A program made the translations under genes and the position numbers. A DNA stretch of 64,000 nt from Collinsella sp. GTDB lineage: Bacteria; Actinomycetota; Coriobacteriia; Coriobacteriales; Coriobacteriaceae. Every line of letters begins with the position of its first letter. Positions within the stretch are counted from its first letter, which is position 1. Where the stretch lies: contig JAHAGQ010000003.1 in the NCBI GenBank assembly GCA_018373675.1, positions 1-64,000 on the forward strand, read 5' to 3'. The notes beneath the pieces are model-generated. The model saw only the letters and a list, made by a program, of their open reading frames with translations, was not told the DNA's origin and ran no database searches. This document shows, one piece after another, positions 17,731 through 24,948 of the stretch.

Positions 17731-18160
17731 GTTTTAAGTAATTGCTTAAATTTGATTAATCAACAGGGTGCCAAAAATCTACCTGCGCGATAATCGCTTT
17801 TTGCGGTTACTTGCGCGTTTTGCACGCGCTTAAGCCGATTTATTAACGCGACATGAATCTACATACGCGTAGCTGGTATACAGACGAGTACAGGCTGTAT
17901 TTATCGCGGCGATTTACGCAGATATGGCGACTGTAACGAACTAGTGTGTCGCTGTATTTATTCCAGCAGTTCACTTGATCTGTGGACAAGTGGACTGTTG
18001 CAACGAAACGCCAAGCAGGATGGGCCCTATACGAGGACGCCGCAGAGGCAATGGCGGGGGAGTGCGGCAGGCGCTCTGAGAGCCGCTGTATGACCCCATT
18101 TCTCCTCAACCCGATTACCTGTGCTATGAACCTCGAATTGTTCGAGTAATCGCCAAAAGA
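17731..18160. other. AT-richer stretch without a convincing gene
   Basis: The base composition drops well below that of the flanking operon. A 138-codon minus-strand frame crosses it, but its translation has no hydrophobic pattern, motif or ribosome site and looks random. I see no copy of the tRNA-Pro 3' end that would mark an attachment site. The stretch ends at a terminator belonging to the minus-strand relic to its right. Confidence 0.5.
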
Positions 18161-18188
18161 AAAGCCCTCGCAGGATTGCGAGGGCTTT
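18161..18188 (-). terminator. Intrinsic terminator of the DUF6273 remnant
   Basis: A perfect 12-bp stem (18161-18172 with 18177-18188) with a GGAT loop. On the minus strand it is followed by a T-rich tail (TTTTCTTTT), so it serves the gene at 18202-18544. Confidence 0.8.
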
Positions 18189-18201
18189 GCGCTAAAAGAG
18201 A

Positions 18202-18541
18202 TCAGAAGCAGAAAGCGGGGAGAACATAAAACGAGTCCGTCGCGCTGTAGCTGTAGCAAATACCGCCGCTTTGAACATAGCGAAAGGACGTGGAGCTGCG
18301 CGGTCTCACGGAGCGAGTCCAGTGGCTATAGCCTGATGCACCGGAATAGTTCGACCCCGTCACGCCCTTGGATTTGTAGCACTCGTACTGGATGCCGTCG
18401 GATTGCATATCCCCGTATACTTCGGTTGCCGAGAGCAGAAAAACCTTGTCGGTCGTCGCTGAGGGGGCACCGCCCCAGTTACCGCCAACGTTATCGGTTG
18501 TCTTTGTGACGGGTTTCACCTTTGACTGGAAGAACCTCTTG
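18202..18541 (-). pseudogene. C-terminal remnant of a DUF6273-domain surface protein
   Basis: The readable frame gives about 113 residues: KPVTKTTDNVGG, DKVFLLSATEVYG, HWTRSVRP and a C-terminus YVLPAFCF. This is the end pattern of the DUF6273 module found at the C-terminus of large secreted repeat proteins of gut bacteria. The frame is blocked upstream by a stop near 18542. No start with a ribosome site is present; GTG 18519 has AAAG immediately adjacent. It is therefore a 5'-truncated remnant. The original terminator survives at 18161-18188. Confidence 0.7.
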
Positions 18542-18603
18542 CCTTATTAAAGAAATACGCCAAATACAACGGATATAAAGCGGAAGGAGGCGACATCGAG
18601 TAA
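18526..18603 (+). other. Possible 3' end of a lost plus-strand gene
   Basis: A 25-codon open stretch (LEEPLALLKKYAKYNGYKAE, then GGDIE and TAA) reads like the amphipathic C-terminus of a real protein, has balanced codons, and stops 29 bases before the next gene's ATG. It is closed by TGA on its 5' side. It may be the tail of a deleted gene; too short to be sure. Confidence 0.25.
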
Positions 18604-18632
18604 CTATCAAAGGCCAGATTAAGGAGCCAGCC

Positions 18633-19037
18633 ATGAAGAACTGCCTGCCCTCCATCGTCTCAGCAGCTCTTTGCCTCTCCCTTGTCATGACACCATTTGT
18701 GCCCGTTGCGGCAGCCTATGCCGACGAGGGATCTCCCGCCGAGAGCAGCGAGATCTACGTCGGAGACAACTACGACGAAAATTACGATATATCCCTTTTT
18801 GAGCGCGGACGCTGCACGGATTCATATTCCAAGGCGTGGTGCGATTCTCACGGATTTGCAAATAACCGCACCGTCCCTCACAAGGTCAAGCTGAACGCGA
18901 AGGAGGAGGCTTGCCTGCGCGATCCCTACCTTGCTGACACCGCTGAAGTTATCGCCGGTCTCGTGACAACCGGTCCTGGCGGCGGCTTGTTTGCAACCGC
19001 AATGACATCGTACCGACTTTTCACTTGCATGTTCTGA
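18633..19037 (+). CDS. Small secreted protein of unknown function (bacteriocin-like candidate)
   Basis: 134 residues. A clear Sec signal peptide (MKNCLPS, a hydrophobic core at 8-28, probable cleavage after AYA near 30) leads to an acidic, Tyr-rich segment (36-55). The rest has four cysteines (in GRCTDS, AWCDS, EACLRD and the final FTCMF) and a hydrophobic Gly-rich C-terminal stretch (about 105-134, with TTGPGGGLFATAM). AAGGAG is six bases before the ATG. I recognise no family. Secretion, small size, a Gly-rich hydrophobic tail and a small membrane protein gene 12 bases downstream would suit a bacteriocin with its immunity protein, but this is inference. Confidence 0.7.
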   Translation: MKNCLPSIVSAALCLSLVMTPFVPVAAAYADEGSPAESSEIYVGDNYDENYDISLFERGRCTDSYSKAWCDSHGFANNRTVPHKVKLNAKEEACLRDPYLADTAEVIAGLVTTGPGGGLFATAMTSYRLFTCMF

Positions 19038-19049
19038 AAGGCAGTTGCC

Positions 19050-19289
19050 ATGCAGTCGCAAAATCAATCGAGATACTTGACCACAATCGGCTTTGCCCTG
19101 CTTGCATTACTCTTTGCTAGCGACCTTTTGCTGAAACCGCCCAAGGAACTCGTTTCGCTTGCCATAGCCTGCATTTCCGCCCTTTACTTTACGGCAACCC
19201 TATTCGTCGGACTAAAGGAGAGGAAAAAAGGCGCAGTCGTTGCATCTGCCGTAGGCGTGATCATAGCCATTGCCTCATTCTTTATCTGA
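19050..19289 (+). CDS. Small three-helix membrane protein
   Basis: 79 residues with predicted membrane helices at about 10-26, 32-53 and 60-79, separated by short basic loops (KPPKE, KERKKG). No signal peptide. AAAGG lies about ten bases upstream of the ATG. It follows the secreted protein by 12 bases on the same strand, so the two are probably co-transcribed. Unknown family; a self-protection or anchoring role for the secreted product is a guess from position. Confidence 0.6.
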   Translation: MQSQNQSRYLTTIGFALLALLFASDLLLKPPKELVSLAIACISALYFTATLFVGLKERKKGAVVASAVGVIIAIASFFI

Positions 19290-19301
19290 CACATTGGTGA
19301 T

Positions 19302-19637
19302 CTAGGGGCGATATCGTAGGAATACGACCGGGAGAGCCGGGACCAGATTGCCCGGGTTGCCCGGTCGGCTCGCGCGACGGCGCGGCGGTTCCACAGAAAG
19401 CTCTCCGGACTTCACACCGTTTCTGATCGCATTGTAGACAGCCATCTCGTCTTCGCTGTCGGCGAGCACGCGGTGTGCGTCGTCGATTTGGATGTCCAGT
19501 AAATCTCGAAGGTCCTCCATGCACCAGCGTCCGAGATTTGGCCATGCGCGTTGCGCGATCTGATAAGTGTCGATTGCGATGTTGTAGTTAAAGTCCAGGC
19601 CAAAGCCGTCCCAGGCAGAACGGCTTTGTTTCCTTGA
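19302..19637 (-). pseudogene. Remnant of a DnaQ-like 3'-5' exonuclease
   Basis: One minus-strand frame reads GLDFNYNIAIDTYQIAQRAW, then MEDLRDLLDIQIDDAHRVLADSEDEMAVYNAI, then a basic Pro/Arg tail. IDTYQIAQRAWP, DLLDI and DDAHRVLADSE match the second half of the DEDDh exonuclease fold (DT..LA, the L..LL helix, and the final HR.L.D catalytic His-Asp). The first catalytic block (DxExTG) is missing: a stop at 19638-19640 closes the frame. The neighbouring frames are not coding. Dead and truncated; whether the parent was PolC-like or a free exonuclease cannot be told. Confidence 0.6.
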
Positions 19638-19660
19638 TTATCAACTTTATACGGACACTT

Positions 19661-19734
19661 CCCGCATTCATCCGTGTGTGTACGGATGAATGCGGGGCTC
19701 GATAGCCCGGCGGCCTGATCGGCAGGCCGCCGGG
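19661..19734. repeat. Two consecutive long perfect hairpins
   Basis: Hairpin 1: a 15-bp perfect stem, 19661-19675 with 19682-19696, six-base loop. Hairpin 2: a 12-bp perfect stem, 19706-19717 with 19723-19734, five-base loop. They lie just beyond the 3' end of the minus-strand operon ending at 19740, so hairpin 2 may terminate or stabilise that mRNA, although neither is followed by a T run. Confidence 0.65.
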
Positions 19735-19739
19735 AACTC

Positions 19740-20168
19740 TCACTCCTCGATAAAAGCCGGCACCCGGTTAGTCCTGCGCATCTTGAAATCGCCAGTTTCG
19801 TGGGAGACGTAGAGAATGCCGTCCATCCCGTCTAGCGATGCATATGAAAGGTGAACAGAACCGCAATCCGCTCCATCATCGTCGAGAAGATCGAACGAAT
19901 TCGGATCGCTCGTTGCGGCCAAACGACCACTCAGACAAGAGCCATCGCCATTACAGATTTGCCATTCCATGTCTTCGCCTGCAAGAATCGCCATAGACGG
20001 CCTGGTCGCGCCATCGTTGACATACATCCCGTCTATGCCAAAACCGTTCTCAGCGCCATCGATAAACGATTGCTCGGACCTATACCTCGCAAATGATGCA
20101 CATAACACCATTGCAAGACAAAGTACAGAGCCAACAATCGCTATCTTTGCATAGCTCTTGCCTATCAT
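19740..20168 (-). CDS. Membrane-anchored protein of unknown function
   Basis: 142 residues with one N-terminal membrane segment (about 7-25) and a predicted extracellular remainder rich in Asp and Gly, with three cysteines (CNGDGSC, ADCG). I chose ATG 20168 because GAGGGAGG lies about ten bases upstream at the end of the ABC gene; GTG 20177 would fall inside that ribosome site. It starts just after the ABC transporter stop and is surely co-transcribed with it. No family recognised. It might be an accessory or substrate-binding component of the transporter. Confidence 0.65.
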   Translation of the reverse strand: MIGKSYAKIAIVGSVLCLAMVLCASFARYRSEQSFIDGAENGFGIDGMYVNDGATRPSMAILAGEDMEWQICNGDGSCLSGRLAATSDPNSFDLLDDDGADCGSVHLSYASLDGMDGILYVSHETGDFKMRRTNRVPAFIEE

Positions 20169-20169
20169 G

Positions 20170-21984
20170 TCATTCACCTCCCTCGTATGTATCGAGGTAT
20201 TCCTGCTTGAGCGTCTGCGAGGACGACTCGGTCTTTTCCACGAGCGTGCCGGCCTCGATGAAGTAGAACGAGTCGGTGAGGTCTGCCAGGTCGTCGAGCA
20301 GATGGCTTGAGATGAGCACGCTGCGTCCCCGCGCCACCTCGCTGCGCATCGCGTCGCAGGAGGTTTTCCGTTTTCCCGGATCGAGGCCGTTCAGCGGTTC
20401 ATCGAGGATGAGGTACGGGCAATCGGTCGCTATCGCCATGGCAAGCTTTACCTGCTGCTTCATTCCTGTCGAGAGTTTACGGGTCGGCTTGTCGAGATAT
20501 GGGGAGATTCCGAGGGAGTTGCAGAGCGAGTCGATGTCGGCGGCCGATTTCCACGCCTCCCTAACGAAAGAGAGGTGCTCGCGGGCCGATAGCGTGGGGT
20601 AGAGATCCGCGCCGCCCGAAGAGCTCAGGTAGACGAGTTCTGCGAATTCGGCTGATCGACGCTGGCAGATTCCGTCTGCCGCCAGGCTTCCCGAGCGGAT
20701 GCGGGTGGGAAATTGGCCCGACAGCGCTTCAAGAAGGGTGGTTTTCCCCGAGCCGTTGGGAGCGACGAGCCCCGCCGCCGTTCCCGGGCCCAAGGAAAGC
20801 GATCCGATCGAAAGTATCGTCGTGCTCCCGTATCCCACGCTCGCGTCCAGGAGCTCGAGCCCATGGTGCTTTTTAGCGGGTCCAGCCTGTTTGGGCGAAC
20901 GCGTCACAACGGCGCCGACCGCGAAAAGGACCGCGACGTATGCCAGGGCCACGGCAAGCATCGATGCGCCGCCCGAACCGGAGCCAATGAATTCTGTCGG
21001 GAAGCATCCTACGTAACCCGTTGCCTCGATAGGCGAGAACACGGCCAGCGGCAGGAGCTCGAGCGCGGCATTATGCCCCAGTGCCGAATCGGACAATAAC
21101 GGGAATGCCGGGGCCGCGACAAGCAACGCGGAGGTAAGGGGGCCCGCGAAGACGCGCCTCGTTGCGGTCGATAGGACGACGGAACAAACGGATATCAAGG
21201 TTCCACCCGCGAGCAGCGCGAGAAGTATGGTCGTGAAGACGTTTCCCGCGGTCGTGGTGGCAAGCGCGCCGTTATGGAAGAAGGCGATCGGGTACCCGAT
21301 CTGCCCGAAGCCGTTTAGGGCCAAGGCGTAAATACCCCCGGGCGCAAGGCCGGCGAGGAGCATCGCGGTCCCCGCGCCAATTATCGAAAACACGGTTTGG
21401 ATAAGGCGCCGGAATTTGGGCACGGGCGCCTTCGCCGCCAGGGTCGCAGGCCTTGTGGCGCCGAGCACGAGTATCGACGAGAGAAGGAAGGGGATGAAGG
21501 GAAGGAAAGACGGCGCCGTGGCAATGGCGTAAGGCAGGAAGGAAAGGAACGGCAGGTCGTTTGCGGAGGCCGGGATATCCGCGATGCCGGAGCTGCTCAG
21601 GGCACGGCAATATGCGAGCGCTGCGTCATTGGTCTCCTGGTCCCCCACGATGGACCCGGATTGGAAGCCTTCGTCCATGAGCGCGTAGTAGCTCTCGGCA
21701 GAATCGAGAAAGGCGGCGTCGGTTTGAGCGGCAAGGGCGGCGTTCGCGTATCTTGCAAGCTCCGCGTCAGCTTGCTGCTCTGGCGATAGGTCTGTGCCGC
21801 TGGCCTGGGGCGCGCGCGTATTGAATGCGTCGACAAAGCCCTGCATGCCCTGCTTCATAAAGAAGGGCCCGTAGATGGGTGAATTGAACGCAATGGGGAC
21901 GGAAAAGGCTGCAGCGAGAACGAGCGTACAAATCCATGCGGCCTTGTCTCTTAGGATCAGCTTGAGAAGAAGTCGACAGTACAT
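20170..21984 (-). CDS. ABC transporter, permease fused to ATPase
   Basis: 604 residues. An N-terminal ABC-2-like membrane part (about 1-385; first helix 12-28, an external region about 30-145, then several helices between 145 and 375) is fused to a C-terminal ATPase. The ATPase has Walker A PNGSGKTT (near 415), signature LSTGMKQQ (near 508), Walker B YLILDEPLNGLD (near 528) and an H loop SSHLLDDL. It resembles exporters of peptides or small hydrophobic molecules. It leads a two-gene minus-strand operon with the membrane-anchored protein. A tandem 14-bp repeat lies 26-53 bases before the start. Direction of transport and substrate are unknown. Confidence 0.85.
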   Translation of the reverse strand: MYCRLLLKLILRDKAAWICTLVLAAAFSVPIAFNSPIYGPFFMKQGMQGFVDAFNTRAPQASGTDLSPEQQADAELARYANAALAAQTDAAFLDSAESYYALMDEGFQSGSIVGDQETNDAALAYCRALSSSGIADIPASANDLPFLSFLPYAIATAPSFLPFIPFLLSSILVLGATRPATLAAKAPVPKFRRLIQTVFSIIGAGTAMLLAGLAPGGIYALALNGFGQIGYPIAFFHNGALATTTAGNVFTTILLALLAGGTLISVCSVVLSTATRRVFAGPLTSALLVAAPAFPLLSDSALGHNAALELLPLAVFSPIEATGYVGCFPTEFIGSGSGGASMLAVALAYVAVLFAVGAVVTRSPKQAGPAKKHHGLELLDASVGYGSTTILSIGSLSLGPGTAAGLVAPNGSGKTTLLEALSGQFPTRIRSGSLAADGICQRRSAEFAELVYLSSSGGADLYPTLSAREHLSFVREAWKSAADIDSLCNSLGISPYLDKPTRKLSTGMKQQVKLAMAIATDCPYLILDEPLNGLDPGKRKTSCDAMRSEVARGRSVLISSHLLDDLADLTDSFYFIEAGTLVEKTESSSQTLKQEYLDTYEGGE

Positions 21985-22009
21985 TTAGAAGCACCTACAT
22001 TTCCCAAAG

Positions 22010-22037
22010 CATCGTTAGATTAACATCGTTAGATTAA
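22010..22037. promoter_or_regulatory. Tandem 14-bp repeat upstream of the ABC operon
   Basis: CATCGTTAGATTAA occurs twice in immediate succession (22010-22023 and 22024-22037), 26-53 bases upstream of the minus-strand ABC start. The exact tandem arrangement and position suggest an operator. No regulator gene is adjacent. A minus-strand TATAAT lies further up at 22122-22117, but its -35 box is weak. Confidence 0.5.
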
Positions 22038-22625
22038 TAATGACAGACCGAATGAAGATGCGTGCGATGGGGGCAAGGCGAATGGCTGAGCGGTATCGAT
22101 ACGCTGGTTCAACGGTATTATATTGACCACATAGATTATTAACTTGCATTTCTAACAGTTAAGGAGACGGGTGCTTTCCAGCACACTCCTTCGATGATGC
22201 CTTCCGCTAGTTGCTATGCAGGTTTCAGCCAACAAAGAATGTGCCCGGGCGCTCAGGTTCACCGTTAGCGTTGGCAACATATGAGATGGGCCAGACCCTT
22301 GCCGCGCGCCGATTGCGCGAGAGGTGTCGGGCTCCATGTTTATTCCACCTGCTTGTTATCAACCAGCTTCGTTCAACGTCAGACATTGTCGGACATTTGA
22401 TTGTTCGACAAATGCGCACGTGGTCGCGTTCGCAAAGATTACTGAACGGTCGATGGGTGCGTTGAGACCGGAGCAAACGGCGGATGCCAGAAAAATGGCC
22501 TCACAGAATCGCACCCATGGTTGATAAAATTGACCGCCCTGGCGCAAATACCCGGGCGGTCAATTCATCCCCTCGTTCGCGATCCTGTTGCGTTTTGGGG
22601 CTTTGACATGTTGTTGACGGATGGA
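22038..22625. other. Gene-poor stretch of the accessory region
   Basis: Frames on both strands are short, start without ribosome sites and have no recognisable motif, so I call no gene. The only structure is a perfect 12-bp inverted repeat at 22528-22539/22554-22565 with a 14-base loop and no T run. Confidence 0.45.
22528..22565. repeat. 12-bp perfect inverted repeat
   Basis: AATTGACCGCCC (22528-22539) pairs with 22554-22565 around a 14-base loop. It precedes the 3' end of the minus-strand relic at 22626, so it may be that gene's old terminator, although no strong T run follows. Confidence 0.55.
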
Positions 22626-22785
22626 TCAGCCGTACAGCTTGATCTCCCGGGGTTCCATGTGGTCGTCCCCCAATAAGACGTCCCTGATGTAGCTCTGCGG
22701 CAGGAACTCGACGGGCAGCACTGGGTCGTCGACGTAGCCGGGCACGGGGAGTAGGCGTGGCCTTTGGATATAGCGTGGCCGCCTG
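22626..22785 (-). pseudogene. Unidentified C-terminal protein remnant
   Basis: One minus-strand frame ends in a protein-like segment: RPRLLPVPGYVDDPVLPVEF, then LPQSYIRDVLLGDDHMEPRE, then IKLYG and a stop at 22626. Its residue use is much more natural than that of the other frames. No start or upstream domain can be found, so it looks like the tail of a lost gene. Family not recognised. Confidence 0.35.
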
Positions 22786-23400
22786 CCGGCGGTCGGACTG
22801 CCACTTCAGTCAAAAGCTCAGGCGCGCGCATTAAAATAATGGATATATCGCTTGATAGGCTTTTGACCAAGCATGAACATCGCAGGTAAATCCGTGTACC
22901 AATTTTTGGTATACGAATTTACCTGCGGTTTGCTGAAAGCTCTGACATGCGCTGCCGACTTCATTAAAATCGATTGCCAATCAAGTCTTCCTATATATGC
23001 GAGCCCTGAGAAGCTGCGCTGTGAACCTGAGACCGCTATCGATCGGCCCGGTGCACCGGGCCGCTGTCCTCGAGTCGGCATCAGCTTGCCGGTCTCAAAA
23101 CGTATGCCGTCCGGTACGACCAACAGCCGAGTCTTGCGCCCAGTTCGAGCAGCGCCAGAACCCCGTGCCGGAACCCACGCAGCCGATGGCAGGGGAATTC
23201 AGCCGCGGCCATCGAGGAGCCGACCCAGGGACGGCGCCCCCAGTCCTCGAAAGATTTCCACCGCCCCCTACAGGCCTGGATTGATTTAACAGTTGATTTA
23301 ATCCGGCTGAACAAGCCGAGCATGGGCCGGTTGACAAAATGTAAGGTAAAAAAGCAGATACGACCGTACGCCGGTGCGGGGTTCGGGTGATGTGATAGAA
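22786..23400. other. Gene-poor stretch with a near-palindrome
   Basis: Several overlapping frames of about 100 codons run on both strands, none with a ribosome site or a motif. The long near-palindrome at 22881-22927 is described separately. A TTGACA at 23331-23336 has no matching -10 box at the right distance. Confidence 0.45.
22881..22927. repeat. 47-bp near-perfect palindrome
   Basis: Arms of 22 bases (22881-22902 and 22906-22927) are complementary at 20 positions around a TTT centre. The two differences are one G-T wobble and one C-A pair. It is A/T-rich at the middle, lies in no gene, and could be an operator, a small mobile-element core or a fold-back RNA. Confidence 0.65.
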
Positions 23401-23401
23401 A

Positions 23402-23417
23402 GTAATACACGTATTAC
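23402..23417 (+). promoter_or_regulatory. Operator-like palindrome before the RHH antitoxin
   Basis: GTAATAC, two bases, GTATTAC (23402-23408/23411-23417) forms a perfect inverted repeat 20 bases upstream of the antitoxin ATG. Ribbon-helix-helix antitoxins typically bind such repeats to repress their own operon. Confidence 0.6.
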
Positions 23418-23437
23418 ATCTAACCGGGAGGTGCATC

Positions 23438-23641
23438 ATGGCAACCGCCACCGCAGCCCTGAGAACCCCCGAGGACCTCGCGAACAGGTACGACCGCCTG
23501 GCGAAGTCGACGGGCCGCACGAAAACCTTCTACATGACGGAGGCGCTTGCCGCAGAGATAGGCAGGCTCGAATACGAGTACGGCCTCATGAATTATCCGG
23601 GAAGCTTTTGGTTGCGAGGTATGCCAGTGTGCGGGGCCTGA
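23438..23641 (+). pseudogene. C-terminally clipped ribbon-helix-helix (RelB/DUF6290-type) antitoxin
   Basis: 67 codons. The first 50 or so (ATAALRTPEDLANRYDRLAK, STGRTKTFYMTEALAAEIGR, LEYEYGL) match the N-terminal DNA-binding arm and helices of RelB-like antitoxins. In this family the protein normally continues into a toxin-binding tail. Here the sequence departs after LEYEYGLMNYPGS, reads into the 3' end of the convergent permease fragment and stops at the apex of a hairpin. No toxin gene follows. The ribosome site (GGGAGG) and operator are intact, so a short DNA-binding protein could still be made. Confidence 0.6.
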
Positions 23642-23659
23642 TTCGTCAGGCCCCGCACA
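23628..23659. terminator. Perfect 14-bp hairpin with TTCG loop between convergent fragments
   Basis: 23628-23641 pairs perfectly with 23646-23659 around TTCG, an exceptionally stable tetraloop. It sits exactly where the clipped antitoxin (plus strand) and broken permease (minus strand) meet, and may terminate both, although no long T run is present. Confidence 0.55.
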
Positions 23660-24006
23660 GGGGGACCGCGATGGTGGCCACCGCGCCGCCCGAGGGGCTG
23701 TTGGCGAGCGAGCGCCTTGGCCCACCAGGCGCGCCCGAGCGGGAAGCCCAGGCCCAGAAGCCCCCGCATCCGCGTGCGAGCGTCCGCCCGCGCGACGCAC
23801 GCCACCACGAGCGAGAGAGCCACGGGCAGGAAGAGCGCGTACCAGTAGTTCCACGCGCTGAAGATCTGCACGCCCCGGTAGGGCATCGCGCCGAGCAGCG
23901 GCATCGGCAGCGCCATGAGCACGGCCAGGCGAACCGGTGCCGCGTGGCGCGACTTCAGGGCCTCGGCGCGCAGGCCCGCGAGCAGGCCGCCTTTCTCGCC
24001 CGTCAT
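23642..24006 (-). pseudogene. Broken lantibiotic-immunity ABC permease (MutE/EpiE type)
   Basis: The first 105 or so residues read well: LRAEALKSRHAAPVRLAVLM, the first helix, IFSAWNYWYALFLP, the second helix, then RTRMRGLLGLGFPLGRAWWAKALA. These match the N-terminal half of lantibiotic-protection permeases, which are about 240 residues long. After AKALA the frame slips: the zero frame gives Gly/Arg-rich nonsense, while a shifted frame continues NSPSGGAVATIAVPLCGA and stops. So the gene has an indel or internal deletion and lacks its last helices. Its ATG overlaps the ATPase stop. Confidence 0.65.
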
Positions 24007-24731
24007 GCCACCACCTCCCCGCGCGCTCGACGCCCCTCCCGGCAGACGCTCATGAAGAGTTCCTCGAGGTCCTGCCCGGGCCGAAGCGCATCCTCGTAGG
24101 CGAGGCGCCCCCCGTAGATGATGCCGATGGTGTCCGCCATCTGCTGCACCTCGGAGAGGATGTGGCTCGAGACGATCACCGTCGTACCCGCCGCCGCGAA
24201 GCCGCGGATCTGGTCGCGCAGCTCCTCGATGCCGATGGGGTCGAGGCCGTTGGTGGGCTCGTCGAGCACAAGCAGGCGTGGCCGGGCGATCAGCGCCAGC
24301 GCGAGCCCCAGGCGCTGCCGCATGCCCATCGAGAAGCGCCCGGCGCGCTTCTTCCCGGTGTCCGCGAGGTCCACGGCGGCGAGCACCTCATCTACGCGGC
24401 TCTCGGGAAGGCCCAGCAGCGTGGTGCGAACGCGCAGGTTCTCGCGCGCGGTGAGGTTGGGGTAGAGCGGCGCCTCCTCGATGAGGCTGCCGATTGCGTA
24501 GAGGTCCTCACGGCGCCAGGCGTGCCCGGCAAAGAGGATCTCCCCGGCCGTCGGCCGCAGCATCCCGCAGATCATCTTGAGCGTTGTCGACTTGCCGGCG
24601 CCGTTGGGTCCGAGCAGCCCGTACACCTCGCCCTCGCGGATATGAAGGCTCACGTCGGCCACGGCATCCTGCGCCTGGTCGCCGCGGCCGAAGCGCTTGG
24701 TGAGCCCGCGCGTCTCGAGCATGTAGCCCAT
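24003..24731 (-). CDS. Lantibiotic-protection ABC transporter ATPase
   Basis: 242 residues with all ATPase motifs: Walker [11 protein letters not shown] (about 40), signature FSMGMRQRL (about 136), Walker B LLVLDEPTNGLDP (about 155) and the H loop SSHILSEV. LIEEAPLYPNLTARENL is typical of the MutF/SpaF/BcrA branch that expels lantibiotics or bacitracin from the membrane. I chose ATG 24731 because AAAGGA precedes it by eight bases; an upstream ATG at 24809 would add a non-conserved Arg-rich leader. Its permease partner is broken, so the system is probably inactive unless another permease is encoded elsewhere. Confidence 0.85.
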   Translation of the reverse strand: MGYMLETRGLTKRFGRGDQAQDAVADVSLHIREGEVYGLLGPNGAGKSTTLKMICGMLRPTAGEILFAGHAWRREDLYAIGSLIEEAPLYPNLTARENLRVRTTLLGLPESRVDEVLAAVDLADTGKKRAGRFSMGMRQRLGLALALIARPRLLVLDEPTNGLDPIGIEELRDQIRGFAAAGTTVIVSSHILSEVQQMADTIGIIYGGRLAYEDALRPGQDLEELFMSVCREGRRARGEVVA

Positions 24732-24948
24732 GGGTTCGTCCTTTCTCTTCCGGGCGCGCGGGCCGAGTCGCCGTGCCCGCGCGCCTTGCCTTTCGGGTTC
24801 ACCATCCATGGTGGAGCGCGTTTCTAACGAAGCCGTAACGGCCGTTGGAGTCTTATATATGTCTGGACTCTCTATGCTCGCGCTGGATAGACATCGCCAG
24901 AACGGGTATAGTATTAAAAGTTTTGTCGTTTACCAGCGGGGGAGTCCT

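Noticed and set aside
17843..18259. Minus-strand frame of 138 codons after tRNA-Pro
   Set aside because: Random-looking composition, no ribosome site, and it crosses the terminator at 18161-18188 and the DUF6273 remnant in another frame.
19282..19545. Arg/Pro-rich minus-strand frame over the exonuclease remnant
   Set aside because: The frame one base away carries recognisable exonuclease motifs; this one is its shadow.
22225..22476. Small frames on both strands at 22.2-22.5 kb as genes
   Set aside because: They overlap each other, lack ribosome sites and show no recognisable pattern.
22818..23123. Minus-strand frame of 101 codons as a transposase remnant
   Set aside because: No DDE or HUH motif and no inverted ends could be seen, so I do not call it an insertion sequence.
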